From NCBI GenBank assembly GCA_017871115.1, contig JAFCIZ010000005.1, forward strand, positions 930,001 to 994,000: a stretch of DNA of 64,000 nucleotides, in the 5' to 3' direction. The first letter of the stretch is position 1. Every line of letters starts with the position of its first letter. Origin of the DNA: Cunninghamella blakesleeana. Its lineage: Eukaryota > Mucoromycota > Mucoromycetes > Mucorales > Cunninghamellaceae. The notes under the pieces were generated by a model that was given only the letters and a program-made list of their open reading frames with translations, was not told where the DNA came from and made no database searches. This document shows, piece after piece, positions 63,973 to 64,000 of this stretch. The position numbers and the translations under genes are program-made.

Positions 63973-64000
63973 TTTGTATTTTTTTTTTTTTCATTTTTTT

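Overview
The window is AT-rich nuclear DNA with 21 protein-coding genes, 20 of them interrupted by short introns. Introns are mostly about 50-250 bp, with GTAAGT-like donors and mostly TAG acceptors. A velvet regulator, a Tup1 co-repressor, a prenylated Skt5/Chs4-like chitin synthase activator and an alpha-arrestin indicate a fungus. Very AT-rich intergenic DNA, poly-Asn/poly-Gln tracts and a NAB-like gene fit an early-diverging lineage such as Mucoromycota; this placement is inference. A mitochondrial bL34 gene and a Dus gene with a presequence-like N-terminus argue against a mitochondrion-less gut fungus. I rebuilt exons by hand; every multi-exon gene below closes in frame.

Region 1-14500: two tandem, same-strand copies of a P5B-like P-type ATPase. 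Each has six exons of exactly matching lengths and 1405 codons. Each carries a signal peptide and a cysteine-rich luminal/extracellular N-terminal domain. Their upstream regions are also related and share a perfect TGACGTAA element at a similar distance from the start codon. The spacer contains a very degenerate array of about 23-bp units.

Region 15000-29200: a NAB-like protein; a Sel1-repeat protein (minus) with a C-terminal CaaX box; a DusA-like dihydrouridine synthase; mitochondrial bL34 (minus); a CDF zinc transporter; glycerol kinase.

Region 29200-32600: no gene seen. It holds a second array of the same degenerate 23-bp unit in inverted orientation.

Region 32600-46800: a ten-exon WD40 protein (minus); a velvet factor; a five-finger CCCH protein of ZC3H4/Su(s) type; homogentisate 1,2-dioxygenase (minus); and an unusual 814-aa protein joining a Nudix domain, a TTP-like tandem CCCH finger pair and an eIF5-type W2 domain.

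Region 47000-64000: a small unknown protein (minus); PTPA (PP2A activator); an arrestin; a SAM methyltransferase with a myristoylation-like N-terminus (minus); Tup1; acetyl-CoA synthetase, whose true C-terminus needs a 25-nt microexon; a BolA-like protein; an EI24-type membrane protein.

The genes do not form one pathway. Three of them (CCCH x5, Nudix-CCCH-W2, Tup1) act in gene expression. Several others serve central metabolism (glycerol, acetate, tyrosine) or metal and membrane transport. The strongest leads are the Nudix-CCCH-W2 fusion, the P5B pair with its luminal domain and altered SPLLP motif, and the paired inverted degenerate repeat arrays.
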